From the NCBI GenBank assembly GCA_009701185.1, contig WLKQ01000001.1:46430-110429 (forward strand): a stretch of 64,000 nucleotides of DNA. The letters are read 5' to 3'. Position numbers and translations under genes: made by a program. The DNA comes from Actinomycetota bacterium (GTDB lineage: Bacteria > Actinomycetota > Actinomycetes > Nanopelagicales > Nanopelagicaceae). Of this stretch, positions 50,497 to 60,209 are shown piece after piece. The notes below the pieces were generated by a model. It saw only the letters and a list, made by a program, of their open reading frames with translations. It ran no database searches and was not told the DNA's origin. Every line of letters begins with the position of its first letter. Within the stretch, counting starts at the first letter, position 1.

Positions 50497-51446
50497 GACC
50501 AGCCTTTATCAATGGTTTTTAGCCACAACTGGCGCACAGCTTCGACATCTAGATCCATGACGACTCGAACTTTGGCTGAGTCTTCTAAATCTAAAGGCTC
50601 TAGCTCTTTAAGAAATGAATCGCGACGATCACAGATAGTTTGACCACGTGCGGGGCCTGATGAAGTATCAACTACAACATCAAACATCTCCGTAGTAAAA
50701 AGTTCAGGGTGAATCGCAGTTGCAACTGCTCCATAATCCCCCAGAGTGATTGGCGATACACCTAATCGTTCAATGAAGGCGTTAATAAGCGCTCCTCCAA
50801 ATTGGGCAGAAGTTTGAGCTGATTGTACTAACCGGTTTGCTTCTTCGCGCGTGACCCCTGGTCGCATAAATACATCTAGGCCATACATCGTGATTGGTAC
50901 TCCGCTTTGAAAGACTATCGCTGCAGCTTCTGGATCATGCCAAACATTAAACTCAGCAGCAGCCGTTGCATTACCCGCCGAAGCCGAACCACCCATTAAT
51001 ACAATTCTATGAAGTTTTTTAGCGGTCTCTGGAAAAGCGCGTAAGAAAAGTGCAACGTTTGTCAGTGGTGCCAATGGAACAAGCGTTACTGGGTCGACGG
51101 ATTCTTCTATTAAGTCGCGAAGAAGCTCAACTGCAGAGCGTTTATCAATTCTGCGTTGTGACGGAGCTATTCCAAGATCTCCCATTCCATCTGCACCATG
51201 GACATATTCGGCGTACTTGGATTCACCCAATAGAGGTCGAACTGCGCCGCGTGCAACGGGAATATCTCCTGCGCCAGCAGCATCTAAAACTTTCAAAGTA
51301 TTTGCGACAACTTGATCGACATTGGTGTTTCCATCGACACACGTGACCCCTAAAAGTCTGATCGCTGGGTGCATTGCAGCAAAAAGCACAGCAAATGCGT
51401 CATCTACTCCCGTATCGACATCCAAAATCATTGAAGTTTTATTCAT
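50493..51446 (-). CDS. Inosine-uridine-preferring nucleoside hydrolase family protein
   Basis: MILDVDTGVDDAFAVLFAAMHPAIRLLGVTCVDGNTNVDQVVANTL...VLMGGSAS...EFNVWHDPEAAAIVF. Confidence 0.92.
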   Translation of the reverse strand: MNKTSMILDVDTGVDDAFAVLFAAMHPAIRLLGVTCVDGNTNVDQVVANTLKVLDAAGAGDIPVARGAVRPLLGESKYAEYVHGADGMGDLGIAPSQRRIDKRSAVELLRDLIEESVDPVTLVPLAPLTNVALFLRAFPETAKKLHRIVLMGGSASAGNATAAAEFNVWHDPEAAAIVFQSGVPITMYGLDVFMRPGVTREEANRLVQSAQTSAQFGGALINAFIERLGVSPITLGDYGAVATAIHPELFTTEMFDVVVDTSSGPARGQTICDRRDSFLKELEPLDLEDSAKVRVVMDLDVEAVRQLWLKTIDKGWS

Positions 51447-51464
51447 ACCCGATAGCCTAGCGTC
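51447..51464. promoter_or_regulatory. Predicted bidirectional leaderless promoter (nucleoside hydrolase <-> ribokinase)
   Basis: TAGCCTA at 51453-51459: plus TAGCCT 6 nt before ATG 51465; minus TAGGCT 7 nt before ATG 51446. Confidence 0.6.
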
Positions 51465-52361
51465 ATGAGTAAATCAGTTATAGCCATCGTTGGAAGTGCC
51501 ACCATGGATCTAACGGCGTACACGGACACTGTGCCCGAGGCTGGCCAAACGCTACTGGGCAGGGATTTCACGACTGGTTTTGGCGGAAAAGGTGCAAATC
51601 AAGCTGTAATAGCTGCGCATTGTGGAGCTGATGTGTACTTTATTGGAACATTGGGGCGGGATTCATTCGGTGATGCAATCTCTGTAAATTTTTCAGCCGT
51701 TGGAATTAATACTGACTATCTAGAACGTAGTGATAGCCCATCTGGCGTTGCCCATATTTGGGTGGATGGGAATGGCGAAAATCGAATCATTATTGTTCCT
51801 GGTGCCAATCACGACATTGAGATTGCAAAAGTCGTGAGTGCAATCAGTGACATCCCCGAATTAGCAATTGTTATAGCCCAATGTGAAATCAAACAAGAAG
51901 TTACGATCGCCGCATTCGTGGCAGCTAAAGCTAGAGGCTGTATTACCATTTTAAATCCAGCACCTTTTGAAGAGCTAAGTCCGCAGTTGCTTGACGTAAC
52001 TGATTGGTTGATCCCAAATGAAACTGAGTTTCAATCAATTACTCACACAAATGCTGACGACGATAGTAACCTGGCAAATTTTAGACCAGGTAAAAACTCA
52101 ATTGTTACACTTGGATCTCAAGGAGCGGTGTTGATTGGTTCGGACCGAACGCTTACGCGTTCTAGTGCACCGAGCGTTCATGTCGAAGATACGACGGGAG
52201 CTGGGGATGCCTTTGTTGGAACGTTTGCGTATTGCTTAGCTAGTGGAATGCCATCAATTGATGCCCTAAAGTTTGGAATTAAAGTAGCTTCTTTAAGTGT
52301 TACACGAAAAGGCGCCCAATCCTCCTACCCTTCTCAGGCTGAGATTAAGACACTTTCATAG
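51465..52361 (+). CDS. rbsK: Ribokinase / PfkB family carbohydrate kinase
   Basis: VGSATMDLTAYTDTVPEAGQTLLGRDFTTGFGGKGANQAVIAAHCGADVYFIGTLGRDSFGD...DTTGAGDAFVGTFAY. Confidence 0.9.
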   Translation: MSKSVIAIVGSATMDLTAYTDTVPEAGQTLLGRDFTTGFGGKGANQAVIAAHCGADVYFIGTLGRDSFGDAISVNFSAVGINTDYLERSDSPSGVAHIWVDGNGENRIIIVPGANHDIEIAKVVSAISDIPELAIVIAQCEIKQEVTIAAFVAAKARGCITILNPAPFEELSPQLLDVTDWLIPNETEFQSITHTNADDDSNLANFRPGKNSIVTLGSQGAVLIGSDRTLTRSSAPSVHVEDTTGAGDAFVGTFAYCLASGMPSIDALKFGIKVASLSVTRKGAQSSYPSQAEIKTLS

Positions 52362-53518
52362 CCTCGTAGAACGAATGTAGGTCTACGAATCGGTTCACTA
52401 GATAACTCCATTGAAGGATATTTCTCCCACAGCGCCGGAAGTGAAACGCTCATTTCTAGGCGAGCAAGTGGTGCACCCAAACAGAAATGGATTCCTGCAC
52501 CAAAACCAATATGCGGATTAGGATCTCGAGTTAAATCCATCTCACCGGCATCTGCGAACACTCCATTGTCACGATTAGCAGCTCCGATAAGGGCTGCAAT
52601 CTTCTGTCCGGCCGCTATATCTACGCCGCCGATCTGTGTATCTTTCGTCGCCGTACGCTCAAATAGCTGCAAAGGCGCATCAAAACGCATGAACTCCTCC
52701 AGTGCGGTTTCGGTAATTGCACGAGGATTCTCTCGAAGGAGCCTGGCTTGGTCTGGCCGTTTTAGCGCAGCCACCATTCCATTTCCAAAAGCATTCACAC
52801 TTGCCTCATGACCGGCATTTAACAAAAGGATGCATGTAGCAACTAATTCATGTGAGTTTAGCTTTTCACCGTTTTCTTCAACCATAGCTAAATCTGTAAT
52901 TAAATCACTGCCGGGATTTTTCTTGCGATGCTCTGCTAAACCACGTACATAAGCAGCGAATTCACCAGCAGCTGCTTGAGCTTCTAATTGATACTGCTTA
53001 GATGGGTTAACCTCATACATTTTTACTATTGCTTGCGACCAAGGTCGTAGCAGATGCTCATCAGATTCTGGAAAGCCTAACAAGTCAGCGATAATCTTTA
53101 CCGGTAATGGCTCTGCATAATCTGCAATTAAATCAAAGCTCTCTCCTGCTTTTACTTTCAGATCAATATCATCGAGTAACTGTTGAGTAATCCGTTCAAT
53201 AGCAGGGCGCATATCTTCAATTTTCTGACGATTAAAAGCTTTGGCAACCAATGAACGTAAACGTGTGTGCTTGGGTGGTTCGCTATCTAAAATTGAATCT
53301 GAATGTAGCCAGTTAAAAGTTTCCCACTCAAAATCAGGTTTTTTATCTACAAATATTCGACCGAGGGATTTATTTCGAAAAACATCATTCGCATCGCCAT
53401 GTACCGCAGCTAAAAACATATTCATGTCATTGTGCCAGACAGGTTTCCCCTGACTTCGCAGTTCTCCCAGATGCGAATAAGGATCAGCTACAAAAGCTGC
53501 GTCGTTAAAATCAATCAT
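52334..53518 (-). CDS. Cytochrome P450
   Basis: I-helix LLLNAGHEASVNAFGNG, ExxR EEFMRFDAPLQLFERTA, heme loop HIGFGAGIHFCLGAPLARLE. Confidence 0.95.
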   Translation of the reverse strand: MIDFNDAAFVADPYSHLGELRSQGKPVWHNDMNMFLAAVHGDANDVFRNKSLGRIFVDKKPDFEWETFNWLHSDSILDSEPPKHTRLRSLVAKAFNRQKIEDMRPAIERITQQLLDDIDLKVKAGESFDLIADYAEPLPVKIIADLLGFPESDEHLLRPWSQAIVKMYEVNPSKQYQLEAQAAAGEFAAYVRGLAEHRKKNPGSDLITDLAMVEENGEKLNSHELVATCILLLNAGHEASVNAFGNGMVAALKRPDQARLLRENPRAITETALEEFMRFDAPLQLFERTATKDTQIGGVDIAAGQKIAALIGAANRDNGVFADAGEMDLTRDPNPHIGFGAGIHFCLGAPLARLEMSVSLPALWEKYPSMELSSEPIRRPTFVLRGYESVLISA

Positions 53519-54612
53519 TATTCCGAAGAGATTTTCGCATAACCGGGCTTAATGATGCCTTCGATAATCTTTAGACGGTCAGGGTATGAGATAAATGCGC
53601 TCTTCATCGCGTTAATTGTGATGCGCTGTAGCTCGGCAAAATCCCAATTAAATGCCTTCACTGCTTCGCGCATCTCAAGACTCATCGATGTCTGACTCAT
53701 GAGGCGATTATCGGTATTGAGAGTTACTCGAAAACGTAGACGGGCTAGAGCGCCAATAGGGTGCTCGGCGTAGCTTTTTGCCGCTCCAGTCTGCAGATTC
53801 GACGTCGGGCAAAGCTCCAATGGAATTCGTCGATCACGAACATAGGATGCCAATTGGCCTAGTTTGGGCTCTGGGCCAGAGAAATCAATGTCATCAATAA
53901 TGCGAACACCATGGCCTAGACGCTCAGCACCACAGATTTGAATCGCTTCCCAGATAGATGGAATTCCATAGGCTTCACCAGCGTGAATCGTGTAATGCGC
54001 ATCCTCTTTGCGTAGGTAATCAAAACTCTCTTTTTGATCACTTGGTGGAAATCCATCTTCAGGTCCCGCAATATCAAAACCAACAACACCTTGTCCTCGA
54101 TATTTAACAACTAATTCGGCTACCTCTTGTGATTTTTTATTCTGACGCATTCCGCACAACAGAGAAAAGACTGAGATTGTAAAACCCTCGGCGGCAGCAT
54201 CTGCCATACCTAATCGGTATCCCTCAATAGTCGCTTCGACAACATCAGACATAGTAAGGCCTTGTTCAGTAAAGAGCTCTGGTGCTCCACGGACTTCGGC
54301 ATAAACAACACCGTCGCGTGCAAGATCAAGTGCGCACTCACGAGCCACGCGAATAATATCTTCACGGCGTTGCATGACCGCAATGGTGTGTGAAAAAGTC
54401 TCCAAATAACGTACAAGTGAGCCCGAATCACATGATTCACGGAACCACGTTGCTAACTCTTCAGCATCATGAGTGGGCAACGCTGTATACCCAATCTCTT
54501 TAGCTATATCAATAATTGTTTGTGGGCGCAGACCACCATCTAAATGGTCATGGAGCAATACTTTAGGAAGTCGCTTAATCTGATCCTCTGATGGAATGCT
54601 GGTCATAGCCAT
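53518..54612 (-). CDS. add: Adenosine deaminase
   Basis: LPKVLLHDHLDGGLRPQTI, VVGFDIAGPEDGFPPS, YTIHAGEAYG, GHGVRIIDD, LNTDNRLMS. Confidence 0.93.
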   Translation of the reverse strand: MAMTSIPSEDQIKRLPKVLLHDHLDGGLRPQTIIDIAKEIGYTALPTHDAEELATWFRESCDSGSLVRYLETFSHTIAVMQRREDIIRVARECALDLARDGVVYAEVRGAPELFTEQGLTMSDVVEATIEGYRLGMADAAAEGFTISVFSLLCGMRQNKKSQEVAELVVKYRGQGVVGFDIAGPEDGFPPSDQKESFDYLRKEDAHYTIHAGEAYGIPSIWEAIQICGAERLGHGVRIIDDIDFSGPEPKLGQLASYVRDRRIPLELCPTSNLQTGAAKSYAEHPIGALARLRFRVTLNTDNRLMSQTSMSLEMREAVKAFNWDFAELQRITINAMKSAFISYPDRLKIIEGIIKPGYAKISSE

Positions 54613-54624
54613 GGCGTGTGCCCC

Positions 54625-55929
54625 TTAATCAATAATTCGTTCTACTACTAATGGCAATCTATCAATTTTTCCATTCGCAGGTAGTTCGCCGATAGTGACG
54701 CTATCAATAAGGGCTTCCTGTGCTCGAACAAAAGCCGCCGGTGTATCTGTATGTAAAGTAAATAATGGCGCTCCAGCTTTAATAATGTCACCTGGTTTAG
54801 CGTGAATTTCAATGCCCGCACCGGCTTGGACTGCTTCGCCCTGGCGAGTACGTCCAGCACCAAGGCGCCATGCTGCAAGGCCAACGGCCATAGCATCCAT
54901 CGCTAGAACAGTTCCAGAGCTTTGTGCGGTCACAACAATATTTTCCTTGGCTACGGGAAGCGTGGCATCTGGATCTCCACCTTGCGCACTAATCATTCGG
55001 CGCCATACATCCATAGCTTTGCCATTCTTTAGCGCATCGGCCGGATCCATTCCATTGATGCCGGCTATTTCTAACATTTCGCGTGCAAGTAAAACCGTCA
55101 GCTCAACAATGTCAGAAGGCCCACCGCCTGCAAGAACTTCAACAGACTCACGAACTTCTAAAGCATTGCCGGCAGTCAAACCAAGTGGAACATCCATCGC
55201 AGTGACTAGAGCTAAGGTTTTTACACCGGCACGTTTTCCTAGACCCACCATCACGTGGGCTAATTCAGCCGCCTTAGCTGGATCACTCATAAATGCGCCT
55301 GCACCGGTTTTAACATCGAGTACTAAAGCGCTCGTACCCTCAGCAATCTTTTTGCTCATGATTGATGATGCAATAAGAGGAATTGCTTCTACGGTTGCAG
55401 TCACATCTCGTAATGCATATAGTTTTTTATCTGCGGGTGCTAAGCCTGCTCCTGCTGCGCAAATAACTGCGCCTACATCTTGTAAAACTTTTAACATCTC
55501 ATCATTAGATAGCGATGCGCGCCACCCTGGAATCGACTCTAACTTATCGAGAGTTCCACCCGTATGCCCTAAACCGCGACCCGATAACTGTGGAACTGCG
55601 GCGCCACATGCTGCAACTAACGGAGCTAAAGGTAATGTTATTTTGTCACCGACTCCCCCCGTTGAATGTTTATCTACTGTTGGGCGAGAAAGTGCTGACC
55701 AGTTCATGCGTTCACCACTGCTGATCATGGCGTCGGTCCAACGTGAGATTTCCCGTGACTCCATACCGTTGAGCAAAATCGCCATCAATAGCGCTGACAT
55801 CTGTTCGTCAGCTACGGCACCCCGTGTGTAAGCATCAATAATCCAGTCGATTTGCGGATCACTGAGTGAGTGCCGATCTCGCTTAGCGGCGATAATTTCA
55901 GTTGCAGAGAAGGCTTCTATCGATGACAT
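54625..55929 (-). CDS. deoA: Thymidine/pyrimidine-nucleoside phosphorylase
   Basis: VDKHSTGGVGDKITLPLAPLVAACGAAVPQLSGRGLGHTGGTLDKLESIPG. Confidence 0.94.
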   Translation of the reverse strand: MSSIEAFSATEIIAAKRDRHSLSDPQIDWIIDAYTRGAVADEQMSALLMAILLNGMESREISRWTDAMISSGERMNWSALSRPTVDKHSTGGVGDKITLPLAPLVAACGAAVPQLSGRGLGHTGGTLDKLESIPGWRASLSNDEMLKVLQDVGAVICAAGAGLAPADKKLYALRDVTATVEAIPLIASSIMSKKIAEGTSALVLDVKTGAGAFMSDPAKAAELAHVMVGLGKRAGVKTLALVTAMDVPLGLTAGNALEVRESVEVLAGGGPSDIVELTVLLAREMLEIAGINGMDPADALKNGKAMDVWRRMISAQGGDPDATLPVAKENIVVTAQSSGTVLAMDAMAVGLAAWRLGAGRTRQGEAVQAGAGIEIHAKPGDIIKAGAPLFTLHTDTPAAFVRAQEALIDSVTIGELPANGKIDRLPLVVERIID

Positions 55930-56331
55930 TTACCGCTCGTTACGGTCTAAATCATCTGGACCAAAGGCCCATGGCAACATAGTGGCCATAGTCTGTGCCC
56001 CATCATCAGTCATTAAGAGTGCATTAGCTCCACCGTGTTCGAATAATAATTGTCGGCATCGACCACATGGTGCTAAATAATTTCCCTGTCCATCGACGCA
56101 GAGAATGGCGACTAAACGTCCACCGCCAGTTGCAATTAGGTTTGATACAAGTCCACATTCAGCGCAAAGCCCTAAACCATAACTGGCATTTTCAACATTA
56201 CATCCCGAAACTATTCGACCATCATTGACTAGCGCTGCAACGCCAACTGGAAATTTTGAATAAGGAGCATAAGCGGTTTTCATTGCAGCAATTGCTGAAC
56301 TGCGTAGCTGCTCCCAATTAATCTCGCTCAT
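55930..56331 (-). CDS. cdd: Cytidine deaminase
   Basis: AYAPYSKFPVGVAALVNDGRIVSGCNVENASYGLGLCAECGLV...YLAPCGRCRQLLFEHG. Confidence 0.94.
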   Translation of the reverse strand: MSEINWEQLRSSAIAAMKTAYAPYSKFPVGVAALVNDGRIVSGCNVENASYGLGLCAECGLVSNLIATGGGRLVAILCVDGQGNYLAPCGRCRQLLFEHGGANALLMTDDGAQTMATMLPWAFGPDDLDRNER

Positions 56332-57566
56332 CGCAAACCACCGCGGCGATATGGAATACCGTCGGCGGCAGGCATCCGTAATCGTTGCGATGCAACCGCC
56401 ATTACCAGAAGAGTTGTGATGTAAGGAGTCATTGTTACCAACTGTCCTGGGAGTTCATCCACGGCTAAGAAATACCACAGTGATAATCCAGCAAAGCCTA
56501 GAGTTAGGGCCGCTTTGCGCAACTTGCCTTTACGAAGATCTCGTACAACTAAAAACAGTAAAATTATTACAACTAATAGAATCAAAGCGTGAATCGATGC
56601 TGAGTCTCGCAGTTGCAGAGCGTCGGCAAAACCAAAGAGACCCGCACCCATCAAAATTCCTCCTGGTCGATAATTACCAAAGAGAAGTGCGGCAAGACCA
56701 ATGTAGCCACGACCCGCCACTTGATTTTCTTGATAGTGATTTGCCGCCACAATTGCTAAGAAACCTCCACCAAGCCCGGCGAGTGCTCCTGAAATCATTA
56801 CTCCGGCATACTTCATTGCATAGACATTGACACCAAGAGATTCAGCGGCAGTCGGTGCCTCCCCTGCACTTCGCAGACGAAGCCCAAATGAAGTCTTCCA
56901 CAATACAAAAACAGAGAGTGGAACAAAGATAATTGCGATAAGTGTGACGTAGGAAAGATCCCCCGTCAGACCACGCAGAATTGCAGCTAAGTCGGAGATA
57001 AAAAACCAGTGTTTTTCAGCTATAGCGCTAAGTAAATCAGGGCTCTTCCAGCCAAAATAGGTTCCGCCCGATAATACAGGCAGACCATTCAAGCCAATTG
57101 AAGTTACATCTGGTGATTGTGATGGTCCAAGCCATGTGCCGCTCTTATACAAGATAGTAGACATGTATCGCACAAGCCCAGCAGCAATAATATTAATTGC
57201 TACACCTGATACGACATGGTCAACGCCAAAAGTAACTGTCGCTATTGCGTGAAGGAGAGCGCCAGTGGCACCAAATAAGACCGCAGCAAGTAAGCCGACC
57301 CAGGGGCCATGTTGAGTGCCGATCATTCCTCCGGCCCACGCACCCATGATCATCATTCCCTCTAAGCCGATGTTAACAACACCTGCGCGTTCAGAGAAAA
57401 GTCCACCGAGTCCGGCTAAAACGATTGGCACAGAGAGTAGTAATGCAGCAGATGCAGTGCCTACGCTTGTTAAGTCTGTCGCACCAGTTATTTGGCGAAC
57501 AATCGACAAGATTAAAACAACAGCCAAAGCATTAACAACAATCTTTGGGAATTTCATCAACTTCAT
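56328..57566 (-). CDS. Nucleoside ABC transporter permease (NupQ/YufQ-like)
   Basis: LSVPIVLAGLGGLFSERAGVVNIGLEGMMIMGAWAGGMI...LRSAGEAPTAAESLGVNVYAMKYAGVMISGALAGLGGGFLA. Confidence 0.92.
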   Translation of the reverse strand: MKLMKFPKIVVNALAVVLILSIVRQITGATDLTSVGTASAALLLSVPIVLAGLGGLFSERAGVVNIGLEGMMIMGAWAGGMIGTQHGPWVGLLAAVLFGATGALLHAIATVTFGVDHVVSGVAINIIAAGLVRYMSTILYKSGTWLGPSQSPDVTSIGLNGLPVLSGGTYFGWKSPDLLSAIAEKHWFFISDLAAILRGLTGDLSYVTLIAIIFVPLSVFVLWKTSFGLRLRSAGEAPTAAESLGVNVYAMKYAGVMISGALAGLGGGFLAIVAANHYQENQVAGRGYIGLAALLFGNYRPGGILMGAGLFGFADALQLRDSASIHALILLVVIILLFLVVRDLRKGKLRKAALTLGFAGLSLWYFLAVDELPGQLVTMTPYITTLLVMAVASQRLRMPAADGIPYRRGGLR

Positions 57567-58666
57567 ACTTGAACCGCCTTTGCAAGTTCTTTACTCTGCA
57601 GCGTGAGTTTGTATCGGCGAAGAACTTCATAAGCGATAACTGAGGACAAGAGAATCGACCCTTGCATAATCACATAAGTCTCGGGTGCAATATCAATGAG
57701 CTCCAAAGAACGTGAGCTGACTTCTAGGAACCCAAAGAGCAGTGCGCTGATTGCCATACCAACTGCATTATTTCGACCCAAGAGAGCTACGGCGATTGCA
57801 GAGAAACCAATACCTGTTCGAAAGCCCATATTAAATGCATGAGTTTCACCTAAGACTGCGGGTAAACCAGCCAAACCTGCAATAGCACCTGAAGCTGCAA
57901 GGGCCACAAATGTCATGCGCTTTGAATTAACTCCACTGACTCGTGCAGCAATTGGATTTGCACCAGATGCGCGAAGCTCAAAACCAAAGCGGGTGCGATT
58001 GATAACAAACCAAAAGACTATGCCTAAAACGATGGCAAAAATAAGCATTCCATGGACTCCGCCACCGGGTTGATCCTCGATGCCTAACTTATTAAGTAAC
58101 GGCATTAAATCAGGTATCTGGCCTGATGCAGGCAGCGTCTTGGTTGATAAGTTGTTTGAATTTGTTGTGGTATCTACAAAGTAATTGGCAAGTAAATATG
58201 AGGACAGTCCGCCGGCCAAACTATTGAGCATAATTGTGGAGATAACTTCACTCACACCGCGCTTAACTTTTAAATAACCCGCGATTGCCGCCCAGAGTCC
58301 GCCAACGCTCATTGCAATAATCATGATGATGAGAACATGAAGTACTGGTGGTAGAACAAACATGGCACCAAAGTAGGCACCAAATAGAGCGCCTAAACGT
58401 AACTGACCTTCAACACCGATATTAAATAAACCTGCACGAAAAGTAATTGCTATCGCGATTGCTGCTATGTAATACGGCGTGGCTGTATTAAGCGCCTGCA
58501 TCAAAGATCCCGACTCGGTTCCAAAATCCCACATGGTCTTATAAGCATCCATAGGTGACTTATGGGTTGCGAGTACAGCCAAGCTAGAGATGACTATTGA
58601 TACAACTGCTGCTGCAAGCGGTGCTGCTGTAGCTAATAAAAAAGTCGAAAGTTTAAATTTTCTCAC
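57563..58666 (-). CDS. Nucleoside ABC transporter permease (NupP/YufP-like)
   Basis: ITFRAGLFNIGVEGQLRLGALFGAYFGA...LRASGANPIAARVSGVNSKRMTFVALAASGAIAGLAGLPAVLG. Confidence 0.92.
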   Translation of the reverse strand: MRKFKLSTFLLATAAPLAAAVVSIVISSLAVLATHKSPMDAYKTMWDFGTESGSLMQALNTATPYYIAAIAIAITFRAGLFNIGVEGQLRLGALFGAYFGAMFVLPPVLHVLIIMIIAMSVGGLWAAIAGYLKVKRGVSEVISTIMLNSLAGGLSSYLLANYFVDTTTNSNNLSTKTLPASGQIPDLMPLLNKLGIEDQPGGGVHGMLIFAIVLGIVFWFVINRTRFGFELRASGANPIAARVSGVNSKRMTFVALAASGAIAGLAGLPAVLGETHAFNMGFRTGIGFSAIAVALLGRNNAVGMAISALLFGFLEVSSRSLELIDIAPETYVIMQGSILLSSVIAYEVLRRYKLTLQSKELAKAVQV

Positions 58667-60168
58667 GCTGCACCAGTCATTGCTGAGCCAAGTTGTTCAG
58701 GTGATGTTTTAGCAGGGTCGATCTCTGCCGTGATGACTCCACGCAACATAACAAGAAGGCGATCTGACATTCCAATGAGCTCTTCAAGGTCGGCTGAAAT
58801 GAGCACAATCGCCATTCCCTTTTCGCGAGCTCTGCGCAGCTCTTCCCAAATGGCACCTTGTGCACCGACGTCAACGCCACGTGTTGGATGAGATGCCACA
58901 AGAAGTGCTGGGGCTTTGCTCATTTCTCGTCCAACTATAAATTTCTGCTGATTTCCGCCAGACAACGCTGCAGCCAAGGTTTCTGGGCCAGGTGCGCGTA
59001 CATCGAACTCTTCCATAATTCGTTGCGTATCGGCGATAGTGGATTTCTTATCTAAAACAAAACCGCGCATGACAGGCTTACTTCGTTGATGTCCCAGAAT
59101 TCGGTTCTCCCACAATGGTGAGTTCATCATTAACCCTTGACGCTGGCGATCTTCAGGGATGAAACCAATACCAAGATCGTGGCGATGAGCCACACTGGCG
59201 TGGTCTATTGACGCGCCATTAAATGAGATTGAGCCGGTGTATTCGCGTAGACCTAAAATTGCCTCTACAAGTTCTGCCTGGCCATTACCTTCAACGCCTG
59301 CAATTCCAATGACTTCACCGGCATGTAAGTTAAATGAAATATTTGAAATCAGGTCACGACTTCCGGTGGCTGTTGGAATCGAAACATTATCGAGTGCCAG
59401 AGTGATTTGATCGCGACGAGTGACGCCGTGTGTCGTTGGTTGCGGTAGTTCGCTACCTACCATCAGCTCTGCAAGCTGGCGAGCAGTAACATCTTTTGAT
59501 TTTACTTCTGCCACAGTAGAACCTTGGCGCACTACTGTGACATCGTCGGCGACTCGTAAAACTTCATCTAACTTGTGTGAGATAAAAATGATTGCCATTC
59601 CTTGAGCTCGTAAACCCTTGAGTGCAGTAAAAAGATCGTCGACTTCTTGTGGCACTAGTACTGCAGTTGGTTCATCAAAGATAAGGATGCGAGCACCACG
59701 ATAAAGAACTTTTAAAATCTCTACACGTTGACGCTGACCAACACCAAGCTCTTCCACCAAAATATCTGGATCAATCTCTAATCCATATTGCGCAGCCATC
59801 TCAACAATCGTTGCTCGGGCTTTTTTGAAATCGATAGTTACACCCTGAGTAGGTTCTGAGCCTAAAATTATATTTTCAAGAACGGTGAAGTTATCGGCCA
59901 ACATAAAGTGCTGGTGCACCATTCCAATACTTGCATCGATTGCATCATTAGGATTCTTAAAATGAACTTCTTTTCCATTTACTAAAATCTCCCCGCTATC
60001 GGGGCGCTGCATTCCATACAAAATCTTCATCACGGTAGATTTGCCTGCACCATTTTCACCGACTAATGCATGAACTGTTCCTGTTTCTACGCTCATAGAG
60101 ACATCCTTATTGGCGATGACTCCTGGGAAGCGCTTAGAGATGTGCCGCAGTTCTACCGCTACCGACAC
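58663..60168 (-). CDS. Nucleoside/sugar ABC transporter ATP-binding protein (tandem ABC domains, NupO/YufO-like)
   Basis: VGENGAGKSTVMKILYGMQRPDSGEI, VEELGVGQRQRVEILKVLYRGARILIFDEPTAVL, second domain ALSGGNQQKFIVGREM. Confidence 0.93.
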   Translation of the reverse strand: MSVAVELRHISKRFPGVIANKDVSMSVETGTVHALVGENGAGKSTVMKILYGMQRPDSGEILVNGKEVHFKNPNDAIDASIGMVHQHFMLADNFTVLENIILGSEPTQGVTIDFKKARATIVEMAAQYGLEIDPDILVEELGVGQRQRVEILKVLYRGARILIFDEPTAVLVPQEVDDLFTALKGLRAQGMAIIFISHKLDEVLRVADDVTVVRQGSTVAEVKSKDVTARQLAELMVGSELPQPTTHGVTRRDQITLALDNVSIPTATGSRDLISNISFNLHAGEVIGIAGVEGNGQAELVEAILGLREYTGSISFNGASIDHASVAHRHDLGIGFIPEDRQRQGLMMNSPLWENRILGHQRSKPVMRGFVLDKKSTIADTQRIMEEFDVRAPGPETLAAALSGGNQQKFIVGREMSKAPALLVASHPTRGVDVGAQGAIWEELRRAREKGMAIVLISADLEELIGMSDRLLVMLRGVITAEIDPAKTSPEQLGSAMTGAA

Positions 60169-60209
60169 AGTGACTCTCCTTTGAGCTAGTTACTTGGTTT
60201 ATGAAAACA

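Noticed and set aside
54812-55831. 339-aa plus-strand ORF
   Set aside because: Antisense to the well-supported deoA; low-complexity Ser/Ala/Pro composition typical of a shadow ORF.
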